Both the position numbers and the translations under genes were made by a program. Below the pieces are notes generated by a model that made no database searches, had not been told where the DNA came from, and saw only the letters and a program-made list of their open reading frames with translations. DNA of 64,000 nucleotides from Acinetobacter qingfengensis (GTDB lineage Bacteria > Pseudomonadota > Gammaproteobacteria > Pseudomonadales > Moraxellaceae): assembly GCF_008693185.1 (NCBI RefSeq), contig NZ_VXKN01000007.1:62001-126000 (forward strand). Direction: 5' to 3'. Shown piece by piece: positions 22,584-32,255 of this stretch. Position 1 is the stretch's first letter. Every line of letters starts with the position of its first letter.

Positions 22584-22934
22584 TCAAAATGGTCCTTGGC
22601 TTAAAATACGTTGCTCAATCACTGTATCCAATTCATGTTGCCTATTTTGATATTGAGCTTGCAAACATTGAATGGTTTTACCACAACGATTCCTCTGTTT
22701 TAACCACTGCCATTGTCGATCTTTTTGTGCATCTCGACTGCCCATCGGTACGGCTTTTAAAATCAGTTGATAGGTAGTTGCCAACTTAACATCAGCATCA
22801 TTTAAACTACGTACAGCACAAATCTGTTTTTCTGTAATACTTTGGGCCTGATTACAATTAAAACTTGCTGCAAAAACACTTGTTCCCGGAGTTACCATCA
22901 TCAATGCAAATAAAGTTAAAAGACATTTTTTCAT
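22584..22934 (-). CDS. Small secreted protein with LprI/DUF1311-type domain
   Basis: A 116-residue protein with a clear signal peptide (MKKCLLTLFALMMVTPGTSVFA, then ASFNC). The mature part has the LprI-type pattern: FNCNQAQSITEKQICAVRSLNDADVKLATTYQ, then WLKQRNRC and IQCLQAQYQNR, with four cysteines that can form two disulfides. Some family members inhibit lysozyme; whether this one does is unknown. It is periplasmic by signal peptide and is a single gene. Confidence 0.8.
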   Translation of the reverse strand: MKKCLLTLFALMMVTPGTSVFAASFNCNQAQSITEKQICAVRSLNDADVKLATTYQLILKAVPMGSRDAQKDRQWQWLKQRNRCGKTIQCLQAQYQNRQHELDTVIEQRILSQGPF

Positions 22935-23018
22935 AAGATTACGTTTTCTTCTTAAAATGATTTAAATGGTATAAATTATAAGCAAAATAATCTGTTATTT
23001 TTTTCAGTAATGTTTGTA

Positions 23019-23046
23019 ATAAAAATACCTCACAGATGGTGAGGCA
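23019..23046 (-). terminator. Intrinsic terminator of ompW
   Basis: On the - strand, CCTCAC-CATCT-GTGAGG is followed by TATTTTTATT, a stem plus U-rich run, 25 bases after the ompW stop codon. Confidence 0.75.
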
Positions 23047-23071
23047 TTTCGGGTATGAATATCACTTCAGC

Positions 23072-23677
23072 TTAGAAGTTATAGCTGTAGCCTAATGTAT
23101 AAACCATTGGGTTCACTACAACATGACCAGCATCTACACCATTCACTTTCACTTTACTGTCTACATAAGCGTAACGAGCATCAAAGTATACGCCCCAGTT
23201 TTTGGCATCGGCAGGTTTAAAGTTAAAACCAACCTGAGCAGCACCGCCAACATTACCTTTAAGATCTACATCAGCACCTTTGTTTTCTTCGTCAAATGGA
23301 ATAAAACCAATGATACCTGCACCTACATAAGGAGTGAAACCTTTGTATTCATTAAAGTTGTATTTTAAAGTTAAAGTTGGTGGAAGTTCTTTAACTGTTG
23401 CAACCGTACCTAAACCTTTTACATTTACATCATGTTCAATTGGGTTAGCCAATAACAATTCAGCAGAAAAAGGCGTTTGACCAAAACGGTATTCAATCGA
23501 TGGTGTAAATGCTGCTTCAGTTGAAGCTTTTGCTTCAAGACCACCTGCCAATTGGCTAGTTTTAGTTGATTGAACAACACTACCACCGACTTTAACAGTC
23601 CAAGGACCAGCCAAAGCAACGGAAGACACACCAGCAATAAGAGATGCAATCGCAATTTGTTTTAACATTTTAATCAC
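23072..23677 (-). CDS. ompW: OmpW-family outer membrane protein
   Basis: The 201-residue protein forms an eight-stranded barrel in the outer membrane, used by small hydrophobic molecules in studied homologues. The signal peptide ends in SSVALA before GPWTVKVGG. Family landmarks are YRFGQTPFSAELLLANPIEHDV, LPPTLTLKYNF, YVGAGI, AAQVGFNF and the C-terminal LGYSYNF with terminal Phe. The leader on the - strand is very AT-rich and carries the strong inverted repeat described at 23814-23861. Confidence 0.9.
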   Translation of the reverse strand: MIKMLKQIAIASLIAGVSSVALAGPWTVKVGGSVVQSTKTSQLAGGLEAKASTEAAFTPSIEYRFGQTPFSAELLLANPIEHDVNVKGLGTVATVKELPPTLTLKYNFNEYKGFTPYVGAGIIGFIPFDEENKGADVDLKGNVGGAAQVGFNFKPADAKNWGVYFDARYAYVDSKVKVNGVDAGHVVVNPMVYTLGYSYNF

Positions 23678-23813
23678 CTTGCGTTAAACAATTTTAAATA
23701 TGATTTCTAACCTTGTATTAATGATAAACCCTGATATTTATGTTATGCAAGCAGATTAATTAATATTTTTTTACATTTAATTTAAGTTATTGTTTTTAAT
23801 TAATTTAAATATT

Positions 23814-23861
23814 AATCCGATTAATTTAGTCAATATTAAAACCTAGTAAATTAATCGGATT
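23814..23861. repeat. 15-bp perfect inverted repeat between the antiporter gene and ompW
   Basis: AATCCGATTAATTTA (23814-23828) and TAAATTAATCGGATT (23847-23861) are exact reverse complements, separated by 18 bases. It lies between the 3' end of the antiporter gene (23919) and the ompW start (23677), both on the - strand. With no U-run it is a poor intrinsic terminator; it could be an operator upstream of ompW or an RNA hairpin. Confidence 0.7.
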
Positions 23862-23918
23862 TTAGATTAACAAAAATATAAAAAATGTCCTAATTAATAT
23901 TAAGATACATTTACATTT

Positions 23919-25337
23919 TTATAAAATCATGGCTGCAATCCAGCCAAAGATCAGTAAAGGAATATTGAAATGAATAAAAGTCGGAACCACGGTATCCCAA
24001 ATATGATCATGTTGTCCGTCAACGCCTAAACCTGCGGTTGGCCCCAGTGTTGAATCAGATGCCGGAGAACCTGCATCACCCAGTGCCGCTGCTGTACCAA
24101 TTAATGCAACAGTTGCCAAGGGAGAGAAACCAAACTGTACACATAAAGGCACATAAATCACTGCAAGAACCGGAACACTGGAAAAAGACGAACCAATACC
24201 AATGGTGACAAATAGCCCAATAAACAACATTAAAAAAGCAGCAAGTGCATGATTATCGCCAATAATTGAAACGACACTATTCACCAGATGATTAATATCT
24301 CCTGTATGTGTCATTACCGATGCAAAACCTGCTGCTGAAATCATGATAAAGCCAACCAATGCCATCATACGCATTCCCTGAACAAACACATCATCCGCAT
24401 CTTGCCATTTAAAGATTCCTGATGCAGACAAAACAGCAAAACCAACCAGCCCACCTAAAATCATGGATCCTGAATACAACTGTGCTGCAAGTGTTAGTAT
24501 CACTGCCAACACCGACATCAATAAAGTTTTTTTGGAAATTTGTGGAACATTTTTTGCTTCTGTGCGTAACAACTGCGCATCATTTTCAATGATTTCTTCC
24601 TGACTGGTTGCACGCAACGGTTTATCCAGATCAATTGTGGTCACTGCTTTAACTTCTCGATCCTGATACATTCGTGGTTTACGATAACTTATAAAAACTG
24701 CAACCAGTGTACCAATGACCATTCCCAAAACTGGAATAGCCATACCTGCTGGCATCATCCAGCGATCTACATGTAAGCCATAAGGCGCACCAATTTTGTT
24801 AATATTTCCCATCAAAATTTGTTCAAGAAAAATGGCACCAAAACCAACAGGTAGAAAAATATAAGTTCCAACCAAACCTAAAGTTAATACGCAGGCTGCG
24901 GCTCGGCGGTCAAGTTGTAAATGATTCATAACCTTTAACAAAGGCGGTACTAACACAGGAATAAAGGCAATATGAACAGGAATAAGGTTTTGAGAAAAAA
25001 TTGCAGAAATCAATAAGATACTAAGCAACACATATTTTACTTTGCGTGTCTGACTGTGAGAGGCCTCCATTCCCAGAATACCGATTAATTTATGTGCCAG
25101 TAAATCCGGTAATCCTGATTTGGACAGTGCTAGAGCAAATGCACCCAATACTGCATAAGCCAATGCAACTTCTGCACCATCACCCAATCCGGCATTAAAT
25201 GCAGTAACAGTATCCGACAAAGTCAATCCGGCAACCAAGCCACCCACAATTGCCGAAATAACCAACGTTAAAACGACGGAAACTCTTGCCAGTGATAGGG
25301 CGAACATCACGGCAATCGCAATTACAACTGCATTCAT
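23919..25337 (-). CDS. Na+/H+ antiporter-family permease, YuiF type
   Basis: A 472-residue polytopic membrane protein with about 11-12 helices and a hydrophilic loop near residues 220-265. Sequence blocks such as AYAVLGAFALALSKSGLPDLL, SQNLIPVHIAFIPVLVPPLL, GIGSSFSSVPVLAVIYVPL and ALGDAGSPASDSTLGPTAGL match the YuiF/HI1107-like branch of the NhaC superfamily. Some relatives transport histidine rather than sodium, so the substrate is left open. It starts at an ATG with AAGG upstream and is a single gene. Confidence 0.75.
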   Translation of the reverse strand: MNAVVIAIAVMFALSLARVSVVLTLVISAIVGGLVAGLTLSDTVTAFNAGLGDGAEVALAYAVLGAFALALSKSGLPDLLAHKLIGILGMEASHSQTRKVKYVLLSILLISAIFSQNLIPVHIAFIPVLVPPLLKVMNHLQLDRRAAACVLTLGLVGTYIFLPVGFGAIFLEQILMGNINKIGAPYGLHVDRWMMPAGMAIPVLGMVIGTLVAVFISYRKPRMYQDREVKAVTTIDLDKPLRATSQEEIIENDAQLLRTEAKNVPQISKKTLLMSVLAVILTLAAQLYSGSMILGGLVGFAVLSASGIFKWQDADDVFVQGMRMMALVGFIMISAAGFASVMTHTGDINHLVNSVVSIIGDNHALAAFLMLFIGLFVTIGIGSSFSSVPVLAVIYVPLCVQFGFSPLATVALIGTAAALGDAGSPASDSTLGPTAGLGVDGQHDHIWDTVVPTFIHFNIPLLIFGWIAAMIL

Positions 25338-25586
25338 ATTTGTTAAGGTTCAGTATAAAAAAGCGCTATTTTAACAGCACATTGATTTTCCAGCTTCATT
25401 ATTTATGCACTTCAGATTATTAAGCAATCATCAGCTCAAAGTGATTTTTATATTAATTTCAAAATAAAACTTTTTCTTTTTAACAATTCAACAAATTTAA
25501 TGTCCATGATACGGACACAAAACGACAAGCTATTTTTTATTATAACTCATTTAATTCATTAATTTTTTAAAAATACACAGATAAAT

Positions 25587-25612
25587 AAAGATAAGCCATA
25601 AGACTTATCTTT
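25587..25612 (-). terminator. Terminator of the glycine-zipper lipoprotein gene
   Basis: AAAGATAAG and CTTATCTTT form a perfect 9-bp stem with an 8-base loop, 13 bases beyond the stop codon. On the - strand it is followed by a U-rich stretch (ATTTATCTGTG). Confidence 0.6.
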
Positions 25613-25624
25613 ACAAATAATTAT

Positions 25625-25987
25625 TTAACGATTACGTTCTTCAATTGCAGCACCTGCACCCCCACCAATTGCTCCACCAATCGCAGCCCCAGAATCTCCA
25701 CCTAAAATACTCTCACCAACAATTGCACCTATGCCAGCACCAACAGCACTTTTAGTGGTACTGGATCGAGAACTTCCCTGACTATTGGAACCCACACCTG
25801 CACCGGCGGCTGCACCTGCTACTGCACCAACCCGGCCACCAGCATGATTACCCACACCTCCACCCAAGGCACCACCTAATGCTGCTGCACCAATTCGGTT
25901 TTGACCAGGAGTGGCACTTGCACAGCCTACCAATAAGCTTGTACTACAGACCATGACACTTATTAATGCCAATATTTTTGTGTTCAT
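25625..25987 (-). CDS. Glycine-zipper lipoprotein
   Basis: With the start at 25987 (GGGAGAGAAG upstream), the 120-residue protein begins MNTKILALISVMVCSTSLLVGCA. This is a lipoprotein signal with lipobox LVGC. The rest is an alanine/glycine-rich glycine-zipper, GxxxG-type: repeated AALGGALGGG, GAVAGAAAGAGVGS and AIGGAIGGGAGAAI, predicted to form membrane-associated helical hairpins. Similar proteins (Rick_17kDa/YMGG-like) are surface or stress-associated, but the function is unknown. An upstream in-frame ATG at 26038 would hide the lipoprotein signal, so it is rejected. Confidence 0.75.
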   Translation of the reverse strand: MNTKILALISVMVCSTSLLVGCASATPGQNRIGAAALGGALGGGVGNHAGGRVGAVAGAAAGAGVGSNSQGSSRSSTTKSAVGAGIGAIVGESILGGDSGAAIGGAIGGGAGAAIEERNR

Positions 25988-26428
25988 TTTATCTTCTCTC
26001 CCTACACTGTCTTCTTCCAAGTATGCGCATTTACCCATACATCAAAGGTGCAAATTTTGTTATCAATTTGTTGGTATATTTACTTTTATTCCGATCTTTT
26101 AAATTGCTTTCTGTAACAATGTTACATATTTTTTTGTAAAAATTTCTCAAATAGCTACGATTCTTATTATATACTTATGCCGATTTATCAATTTTATTAG
26201 GTAATAAAAAGAGATATTTTATCTATTAAATATTGATTTTTATCATGTTTAAAAGGATTACATCACTTGAGCCAAAATTTCAGATACAATGACAATATAC
26301 CATTTAATCTGAAGATAAAATTTGTGATCTTCTTTAAAGTATAGTAATTTAGTAAGGTATTTTTAGTGTTTTGATTCTTAATGTTTAAAAGCATTAAAAA
26401 ACACACAAAACAAAAACTGGAGGGTCAA
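25988..26428. other. Divergent promoter region
   Basis: The region is AT-rich with no credible gene. A short dyad, GAAGAT (26311-26316) and ATCTTC (26327-26332), lies about 100 bases before the downstream ORF. No promoter can be assigned confidently. Confidence 0.4.
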
Positions 26429-26767
26429 ATGCAAGTAAAATACTTTCTACTCGTGTTAAGCCTAGCTTTAGGCTCAACGTCAATCGTAAACGCTGCGCAG
26501 TTAAGCAATTCTAAAACTACAATGCAAAAAGAAACATCGATTGTTAAAAATGTTGCAGCATCACTGAAACCTATTGATAAAAAAACGGTCTTATCAAAAC
26601 AGACAAATCTGGATCAGTTATTGCGTAATCCTCAACAACTGAAAATACAGCCCAGTTCCAGTGAAGAAGTTCGTGCTCTAGCAAGTATTAATAATAAATT
26701 TCAAAGTTATTTTCCTACTCCGAATAAGCACTTTGGAAGTTTTTTACAAAGTCTATTTGGTGGATAA
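26429..26767 (+). CDS. Small secreted protein of unknown function
   Basis: The start at 26429 is chosen because GGAGGG lies 6 bases before it; an upstream ATG at 26381 lacks a binding site. The 112-residue product has a signal peptide (MQVKYFLLVLSLALGSTSIVNA, cut before AQLSN). The mature 90 residues are polar, lysine- and serine-rich, without cysteines, ending FPTPNKHFGSFLQSLFGG. I recognise no family. A strong terminator follows, and gltX begins 132 bases downstream. Confidence 0.65.
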   Translation: MQVKYFLLVLSLALGSTSIVNAAQLSNSKTTMQKETSIVKNVAASLKPIDKKTVLSKQTNLDQLLRNPQQLKIQPSSSEEVRALASINNKFQSYFPTPNKHFGSFLQSLFGG

Positions 26768-26778
26768 TCAACCTCTTG

Positions 26779-26818
26779 AAACAAAAACAGGATAACTTGC
26801 GTTATCCTGTTTTTGTTT
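26779..26818. terminator. Strong bidirectional intrinsic terminator
   Basis: Positions 26779-26796 and 26801-26818 form a perfect 18-bp stem with loop TTGC. The outer stem is A-rich on one side and T-rich on the other, so it can terminate both strands. Confidence 0.9.
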
Positions 26819-26899
26819 ATGCATTCTTCAATTGCAGACTTGCTTTGCAAGCTTTTTTGCTATAATGCTTATTATTTTTAAATCTTCAGATAATTTAAC

Positions 26900-28411
26900 A
26901 TGACTGTACGTACCCGTATTGCACCTTCTCCTACAGGTTTTCCGCATGTAGGAACAGCGTATATTGCCCTATTTAATATGTGTTTTGCCAAACAACATGG
27001 CGGTGAGTTTATTCTACGAATTGAAGATACCGACCAATTACGCTCAACACCCGAATCTGAACAAATGATTCTCGATTCATTACGCTGGTTAGGTCTAAAC
27101 TGGGTTGAAGGACCAGATATTGGTGGACCACATGCACCTTATCGTCAATCAGAACGGATGCATATTTACAAACAATACGCACTGGAACTGGTTGAAAAAG
27201 GTCATGCCTTTTATTGTTTTGCTACCCCCCAAGAATTGGATCAAATGCGGGCTGAACAGCAGGCACGTGGTGAAACACCCAAATATGATGGACGGGGTTT
27301 AAAACTTTCTCAAGAAGAAGTAGAACGCCGCCTTGCTGCTGGTGAACCACACGTCATTCGCATGAAAATTCCTGAGGAAGGAATCTGTAAAGTCAATGAC
27401 TTACTACGTGGTGAAGTCGATATCCCATGGGCACAAGTCGATATGCAGGTTTTATTAAAAACTGATGGCTTACCCACTTATCATCTGGCCAATGTAGTTG
27501 ATGATCATTTAATGCAAATTACCCATGTGTTCCGTGGGGAAGAATGGCTACCTTCTGCCCCTAAACATCAATTGCTGTATCAATATTTTGGTTGGGAAAT
27601 GCCGGTTTTGGGGCACATGCCGTTATTAAGAAATCCTGATAAATCGAAATTATCCAAACGCAAAAATCCGACTTCCATTAACTATTATCGGGATATTGGC
27701 GTACTTCCTGAAGCATTACTAAATTATTTGGGACGTATGGGCTGGTCAATGCCTGATGAGCGTGAAATTTTTAGCTTACAAGACATGATTTCGCATTTTG
27801 ATATTCAACGTGTATCTCTAGGTGGACCAATTTTTGATGTTGAAAAATTGCACTGGTTAAATGGACAATACCTCAAAGCCATGACACCGGCACAATTGCT
27901 GGAAACCTTACTTGCTTGGCAAGGCAATCGCCAGAAACTTGAAGACATTGCCGCTGCAATTCAACCACGTATCCATTTACTTTCTGAAGCAGTAGACTGG
28001 GCGGGTTTTTATTTCAACCACATGCCTAAAATTACCGCTGAACAATTTGAAAGTAAAAAATTGTCACCAGAACAAGTCCGTCAAAGCCTACAATTTGCCA
28101 TCTGGCGCCTCGAAGGGATGTTTAGCTGGAATAATGACAGTGTAAGCCAAACGCTGATGGATCTTGCCAACCAAATGGAAATTAAATTACGTGATTTTAT
28201 GCCAGCATTTTTTGTGGCAATTGCAGGTTCCACCAGCTCAACGCCAGTAATGCAATCCATGGTTACTATCGGCCCTGATCTGACTTTTGCACGTTTACGC
28301 CATGCATTAAAAATTATCGGTGAACCTAGCAAAAAAGAAGAAAAAATATGGCAAAAGTTGAATGAACAACTAAAATTGCCTAAAAATAACACAGTTGAGT
28401 CATCAGAATAA
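26900..28411 (+). CDS. gltX: Glutamyl-tRNA synthetase
   Basis: GluRS (503 residues) charges tRNA-Glu. The HIGH-type motif is in [19 protein letters not shown], and the KMSKS-type motif in [17 protein letters not shown]. The full-length C-terminal anticodon-binding domain distinguishes it from gluQ at 14.3 kb. The start [11 protein letters not shown] is the family norm. It is followed by tRNA-Ala(GGC), a neighbour seen in related genomes. Confidence 0.97.
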   Translation: MTVRTRIAPSPTGFPHVGTAYIALFNMCFAKQHGGEFILRIEDTDQLRSTPESEQMILDSLRWLGLNWVEGPDIGGPHAPYRQSERMHIYKQYALELVEKGHAFYCFATPQELDQMRAEQQARGETPKYDGRGLKLSQEEVERRLAAGEPHVIRMKIPEEGICKVNDLLRGEVDIPWAQVDMQVLLKTDGLPTYHLANVVDDHLMQITHVFRGEEWLPSAPKHQLLYQYFGWEMPVLGHMPLLRNPDKSKLSKRKNPTSINYYRDIGVLPEALLNYLGRMGWSMPDEREIFSLQDMISHFDIQRVSLGGPIFDVEKLHWLNGQYLKAMTPAQLLETLLAWQGNRQKLEDIAAAIQPRIHLLSEAVDWAGFYFNHMPKITAEQFESKKLSPEQVRQSLQFAIWRLEGMFSWNNDSVSQTLMDLANQMEIKLRDFMPAFFVAIAGSTSSTPVMQSMVTIGPDLTFARLRHALKIIGEPSKKEEKIWQKLNEQLKLPKNNTVESSE

Positions 28412-28480
28412 TTCTATTGAATTGACACAGACTCGCCATCTGCATAAGATGGCGAGGCAATTCAAATAGATTGCTAAAAT

Positions 28481-28556
28481 GGGGTCATAGCTCAGTTGGT
28501 AGAGCGCTACAATGGCATTGTAGAGGTCAGCGGTTCGATCCCGCTTGACTCCACCA
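28481..28556 (+). tRNA. tRNA-Ala (anticodon GGC)
   Basis: A 76-base cloverleaf folds cleanly: acceptor GGGGTCA with TGACTCC, anticodon stem CTACA/TGTAG enclosing loop ATGGCAT (anticodon GGC), T-arm AGCGG/CCGCT, and an encoded CCA end. The third acceptor pair is G-U, the G3-U70 identity element of alanine tRNA. Confidence 0.98.
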
Positions 28557-28562
28557 GATTTG

Positions 28563-28600
28563 AAAAGGCTTAAATTTTTTTGTTTAAGCCTTTTTTATTT
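28563..28600 (+). terminator. Terminator after tRNA-Ala
   Basis: AAAGGCTTAAA (28564-28574) pairs with TTTAAGCCTTT (28583-28593), followed by TTTATTTTT. It is a classic intrinsic terminator 7 bases after the tRNA. Confidence 0.9.
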
Positions 28601-28919
28601 TTCAGTAATTTATCTTCAATACATTATAAATACCAATACTTATATCCACATCTATTGTTTTAAAACAAATTAAGCAATTAGTCCTTAAGTCATATTAATG
28701 GCTCTAAGCCTATCCAATATACTGCGTTTAATATCAAAACACCTTAATTTACTGAAATAGAAAGTTTAGAAAACTCTAAACTAATTTTTTTATTTTTATG
28801 ATTTTTATTTGAATAAAGTCTTGGCATTCTGAATTTAGCCTATTTTTATCATTGATGTAGGCATCATGCATGGAAGCATGCTGCATCAGATGTTTTAAGC
28901 CAAAACAAGGATTGAACCT
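28601..28919. other. Intergenic region upstream of the NCS1 permease cassette
   Basis: AT-rich, with no gene seen. Near the 3' end, 28857-28893 contains clustered GCATC/GATG and GCATGC elements, including a GCATG-GAAG-CATGC hairpin (28869-28882). This could be an operator for the cassette that starts at 28920. Confidence 0.45.
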
Positions 28920-30431
28920 ATGAAAATTTCTGAAATATCCAGTATAGAACGTAATGGAATTGATATTATTCCAGAACAGGATCGTACATCTTCTCCTAAA
29001 GATTTATTTCGCTTAATTTTTGGCGGTGCCAATACTTTTGCAACAGTGGTTTTAGGAAGTTTTCCGATTTTATTTGGCTTATCGTTATCAGCAGGAATGT
29101 GTGCCATTCTTTTAGGTGTGTTTATTGGCTCAATAATTCTGGCACCTATGGGATTATTTGGGCCCATTAATGGCACCAATAATGCTGTATCTTCTGGTGC
29201 ACATTTTGGCATTCATGGTCGTATTGTTGGTTCATTTTTATCCTTACTGACTGCGATTACTTTTTTTGCACTTTCTGTATGGAGTTCAGGAGATGCTTTA
29301 ATCGGTGGATTACGCCGTACTATTGGTTTAGAAAATAGTCATGTTAATTTAAGTATTGCGTATGCATGTTTTGCTTTTGTGGTTTTATTAATTTCTATTT
29401 ATGGCTATAAATGGTTACTACTGGTTAGTAAATTTGCAGTATTTACTGCAACTGCCATGTTTGTTTTAGGTTTTTTCGCATTTTTTCCTGAAATTGATTT
29501 TGCTTATCAAGGTCATACCACCTTAGGGCAACCGGGATTCTGGGCAGTATTTATTGGTGCCACACTTATTGCCATGAGTAATCCAATTTCTTTTGGAGCT
29601 TTTTTAGGAGATTGGGCACGTTATATTCCAACAAAAACGTCAAAAATCAGCATTATGATGGCAGTTATTTTTGCTCAAATGGCAACATTACTACCTTTCT
29701 TTTTTGGTTTATTTACCGCAGCAATTATTGCAATTAAAGCGCCTTTTTATCTGGAGGAAAATAATTACATTGGTGGATTACTGGCGTTGGCACCTGACTG
29801 GTATTATATACCATTATGTATTATCGCTATTATTGGTGGTTTATCTACAGGAACCACTGCACTATATGGCACTGGGTTAGATATCTCTAGTATTTTTCCA
29901 AAACTTTTAAATCGTATTCAAGCAACAATATTGACTGGAATTTTGTCTGTACTCCTGATTTTTATTGGCCGTTTTGTTTTTAATCTCACATTGGCTGTTT
30001 CAACGTTTGCCTGCCTGATTATTGTTTGTACAACACCGTGGATCATGATTATGGTGATCGGCTTTATTCAGCGTAAAGGTTATTACAACGCACAAGATTT
30101 ACAGGTATTTAATCGCGGAGAACACGGTGGTGTGTATTGGTTTCATCATGGTTGGAACTGGCGTGGCATGATCGCATGGATTCCAAGTGCCATAATTGGT
30201 GTCATGTTTGTGAATATCCCCGGACAATTTGTCGGTGTACTTGGCAATATTTTTAGCGGTATTGATATGAGTCTTATCATCACAATTGCCCTATCTACTG
30301 CAATTTATCTATTTTTATTGAAATTATTTCCTGAGCCAGCAGAAGTCTATGCTCCAGCTTTCCCTACAATAATGACGGAGAATAACCCAGATGACACATG
30401 GACAACATCCAGCCTTGATGGTCGCAAATGA
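28920..30431 (+). CDS. NCS1-family (CodB-like) permease
   Basis: A 503-residue inner-membrane symporter of the nucleobase/cation family 1 with about 12 helices. Family features include the first-helix segment FRLIFGGANTFATVVLGSFPILFGLS and FLGDWARYIP after helix 6. The substrate could be cytosine, a related heterocycle, or another nitrogen compound; specificity residues cannot be assigned reliably by eye. It leads a three-gene unit: the next gene overlaps its end, and an aldehyde dehydrogenase follows. It is AT-rich like its surroundings. Confidence 0.82.
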   Translation: MKISEISSIERNGIDIIPEQDRTSSPKDLFRLIFGGANTFATVVLGSFPILFGLSLSAGMCAILLGVFIGSIILAPMGLFGPINGTNNAVSSGAHFGIHGRIVGSFLSLLTAITFFALSVWSSGDALIGGLRRTIGLENSHVNLSIAYACFAFVVLLISIYGYKWLLLVSKFAVFTATAMFVLGFFAFFPEIDFAYQGHTTLGQPGFWAVFIGATLIAMSNPISFGAFLGDWARYIPTKTSKISIMMAVIFAQMATLLPFFFGLFTAAIIAIKAPFYLEENNYIGGLLALAPDWYYIPLCIIAIIGGLSTGTTALYGTGLDISSIFPKLLNRIQATILTGILSVLLIFIGRFVFNLTLAVSTFACLIIVCTTPWIMIMVIGFIQRKGYYNAQDLQVFNRGEHGGVYWFHHGWNWRGMIAWIPSAIIGVMFVNIPGQFVGVLGNIFSGIDMSLIITIALSTAIYLFLLKLFPEPAEVYAPAFPTIMTENNPDDTWTTSSLDGRK

Positions 30432-30795
30432 GATTATTACAGCTTTTGGTCAACATCAAACTGCTCAATATTTTGCTCTGTTTGAGCCAGAAGCCCAGTT
30501 TATATTTTATACCCATCACGAGAAATTAAACTCACGTATGGCGTATGAAATGCTTTGGACACAATGGGAAGAGCAACATCGTTTTAAAATCTTAAATTGT
30601 GAAAGTTTACATCAAGCGATTACTTTACATGAAAATATTGCTGTATTTACACATGAAGTACGTACAACTGTTCAATGGGAAAATGCCATTAACAGCATAA
30701 ATGAAGCCGAAACTATTATCTTAAAACGTAATGCACAAGGTTTATGGCGAGCTATACACGAGCATCTATCTCCCAAAGCAACATCAGGTCTATAA
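30418..30795 (+). CDS. NTF2/SnoaL-like small protein
   Basis: A 125-residue protein (from ATG 30418; an ATG at 30391 in the same frame would add nine residues) overlapping the permease gene, so translational coupling is likely. The alternating helix and strand pattern (VANEIITAFGQHQTAQYFALFEPEAQFIFYTHHEKL, RTTVQWENAINSINEAETIILKRNAQGLWRAIHEHLS) suits the cone-shaped NTF2-like fold of SnoaL/DUF4440 proteins. These serve as small enzymes or ligand-binding proteins. I see no decisive catalytic set. It sits between a permease and an aldehyde dehydrogenase, so a catabolic role is inferred. Confidence 0.65.
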   Translation: MVANEIITAFGQHQTAQYFALFEPEAQFIFYTHHEKLNSRMAYEMLWTQWEEQHRFKILNCESLHQAITLHENIAVFTHEVRTTVQWENAINSINEAETIILKRNAQGLWRAIHEHLSPKATSGL

Positions 30796-30797
30796 AA

Positions 30798-32225
30798 ATG
30801 AGTCATAATTATATTAATGGCCACTGGCAACCAGTAACAGGTCAACAAACTATTGATATTCATAATCCGGCAACCACACATCTTCTCGCAAAATTTACCT
30901 TGGCATCCACTGATGATGTGGATCAAGCTGTACATGCTGCGAAATTTGCTTTAAACAACTGGAAAGATACAGCAATACAACAACGTGCTGATTATCTGAA
31001 TAAAATTGCTGAACTAATTACGGCAAAACAACAGCAGCTCATTGAACTTTCACACCAGAATAATGGCAAACCTTATTATGAAGCAGAAATAGATGTTGTG
31101 GACTGTATCGCATGTTTTCGATACTACGCCAAACTGATTCAGGACTATTCTTTTTCCGAATTAAAACAACATGATGACAATATCAATACCTATCTGGAAA
31201 AACGCCCGATTGGTGTAGTCGCTTTAATCACGCCATGGAATTTTCCCTTGGTCACCAGTGCATGGAAAATTGCACCCGCTTTGGCAGCAGGCTGCACCAT
31301 TGTCTTTAAGCCTTCTGAAATTGTGCCTTTACCTGAACTTGAACTGGCTAAAATTATTGATGAAGCACAACTCCCCAATGGTGTATTTAACCTGATTTTG
31401 GGCCAGGCTGATACTGCACAATATCTGGTAAAACATCCCGACGTACAAAAAATTTCTTTTACAGGAAGTACACAAGTAGGAATTCAGGTAATGCAACAAG
31501 CTGCCATCACAATGAAAAGAACCACATTGGAACTGGGCGGAAAATCTCCTATTTTGATTTTTGCAGATGCCAATATTGATGATGCCGTAGATAAAATTAT
31601 TGGTGGTGTATTTTTTAATGCTGGGCAAATGTGTTCTGCAACAACACGACTTCTAGTGGATAAAAGTATTGCTGATCAATTATTTAATAAATTAAAAACG
31701 GCGGCCGAAACCTTACAATTAGGTGAGTCTCCAGATCACACCTACCCAATGGGACCAATTACGACGCAAAAACAATATCAAAAAATTCACGACTATCTTA
31801 CGATTGCAAAGCAAGAAGGTTTACAAGCACTACTTGATCAATCTGTGTTCCAAAAACCAGCTCAAGGCTATTTCATCACACCACATATTTTTATTAATGT
31901 TCCATCCACCAGTCGATTATGGAACGAGGAGATTTTTGGTCCGGTATTATGCTGTCAAACATTTGAAGATGAAGCACATGCCATTCAAATTGCCAATGAT
32001 AATGCCTATGGTTTAGCTGCAACAATTATGATTGGTGACATTGAACATGGACATCAGATTGCAAAATATTTAAATGCAGGTCATATCTGGATCAATTCCA
32101 TGCAAATTATTTTGCCTGCGTCATCATGGGGTGGTTTTAAAATGAGTGGTATTGGACGTGAACTGGGTGAATCAGGTTTAGAAAATTATCTGGAAAATAC
32201 CATAACCAGCTATCTGCGTAATTAG
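30798..32225 (+). CDS. NAD(P)-dependent aldehyde dehydrogenase
   Basis: From ATG 30798 (MSHNYINGHW) the enzyme has 475 residues, normal for the ALDH superfamily. Visible motifs: TPWNFPLVTSAWK and KPSEIVPL (cofactor binding), FTGSTQVG, the general base in LELGGKSP, the catalytic Cys in FFNAGQMCSATTR, and EEIFGPVL. The sequence falls among betaine/aminoaldehyde dehydrogenase-like enzymes, but the substrate is not clear. It begins 3 bases after the NTF2-like gene and ends the cassette; a terminator follows. Confidence 0.85.
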   Translation: MSHNYINGHWQPVTGQQTIDIHNPATTHLLAKFTLASTDDVDQAVHAAKFALNNWKDTAIQQRADYLNKIAELITAKQQQLIELSHQNNGKPYYEAEIDVVDCIACFRYYAKLIQDYSFSELKQHDDNINTYLEKRPIGVVALITPWNFPLVTSAWKIAPALAAGCTIVFKPSEIVPLPELELAKIIDEAQLPNGVFNLILGQADTAQYLVKHPDVQKISFTGSTQVGIQVMQQAAITMKRTTLELGGKSPILIFADANIDDAVDKIIGGVFFNAGQMCSATTRLLVDKSIADQLFNKLKTAAETLQLGESPDHTYPMGPITTQKQYQKIHDYLTIAKQEGLQALLDQSVFQKPAQGYFITPHIFINVPSTSRLWNEEIFGPVLCCQTFEDEAHAIQIANDNAYGLAATIMIGDIEHGHQIAKYLNAGHIWINSMQIILPASSWGGFKMSGIGRELGESGLENYLENTITSYLRN

Positions 32226-32255
32226 TTTATGATGTGTTGCAGAAATCATGAAAAT

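Noticed and set aside
28827..28850. Sigma-54 element before the NCS1 permease cassette (TTGGCATTCTGAATTT)
   Set aside because: The -24 block is present but the required GC of the -12 block is missing, and there is no operator dyad beside it.
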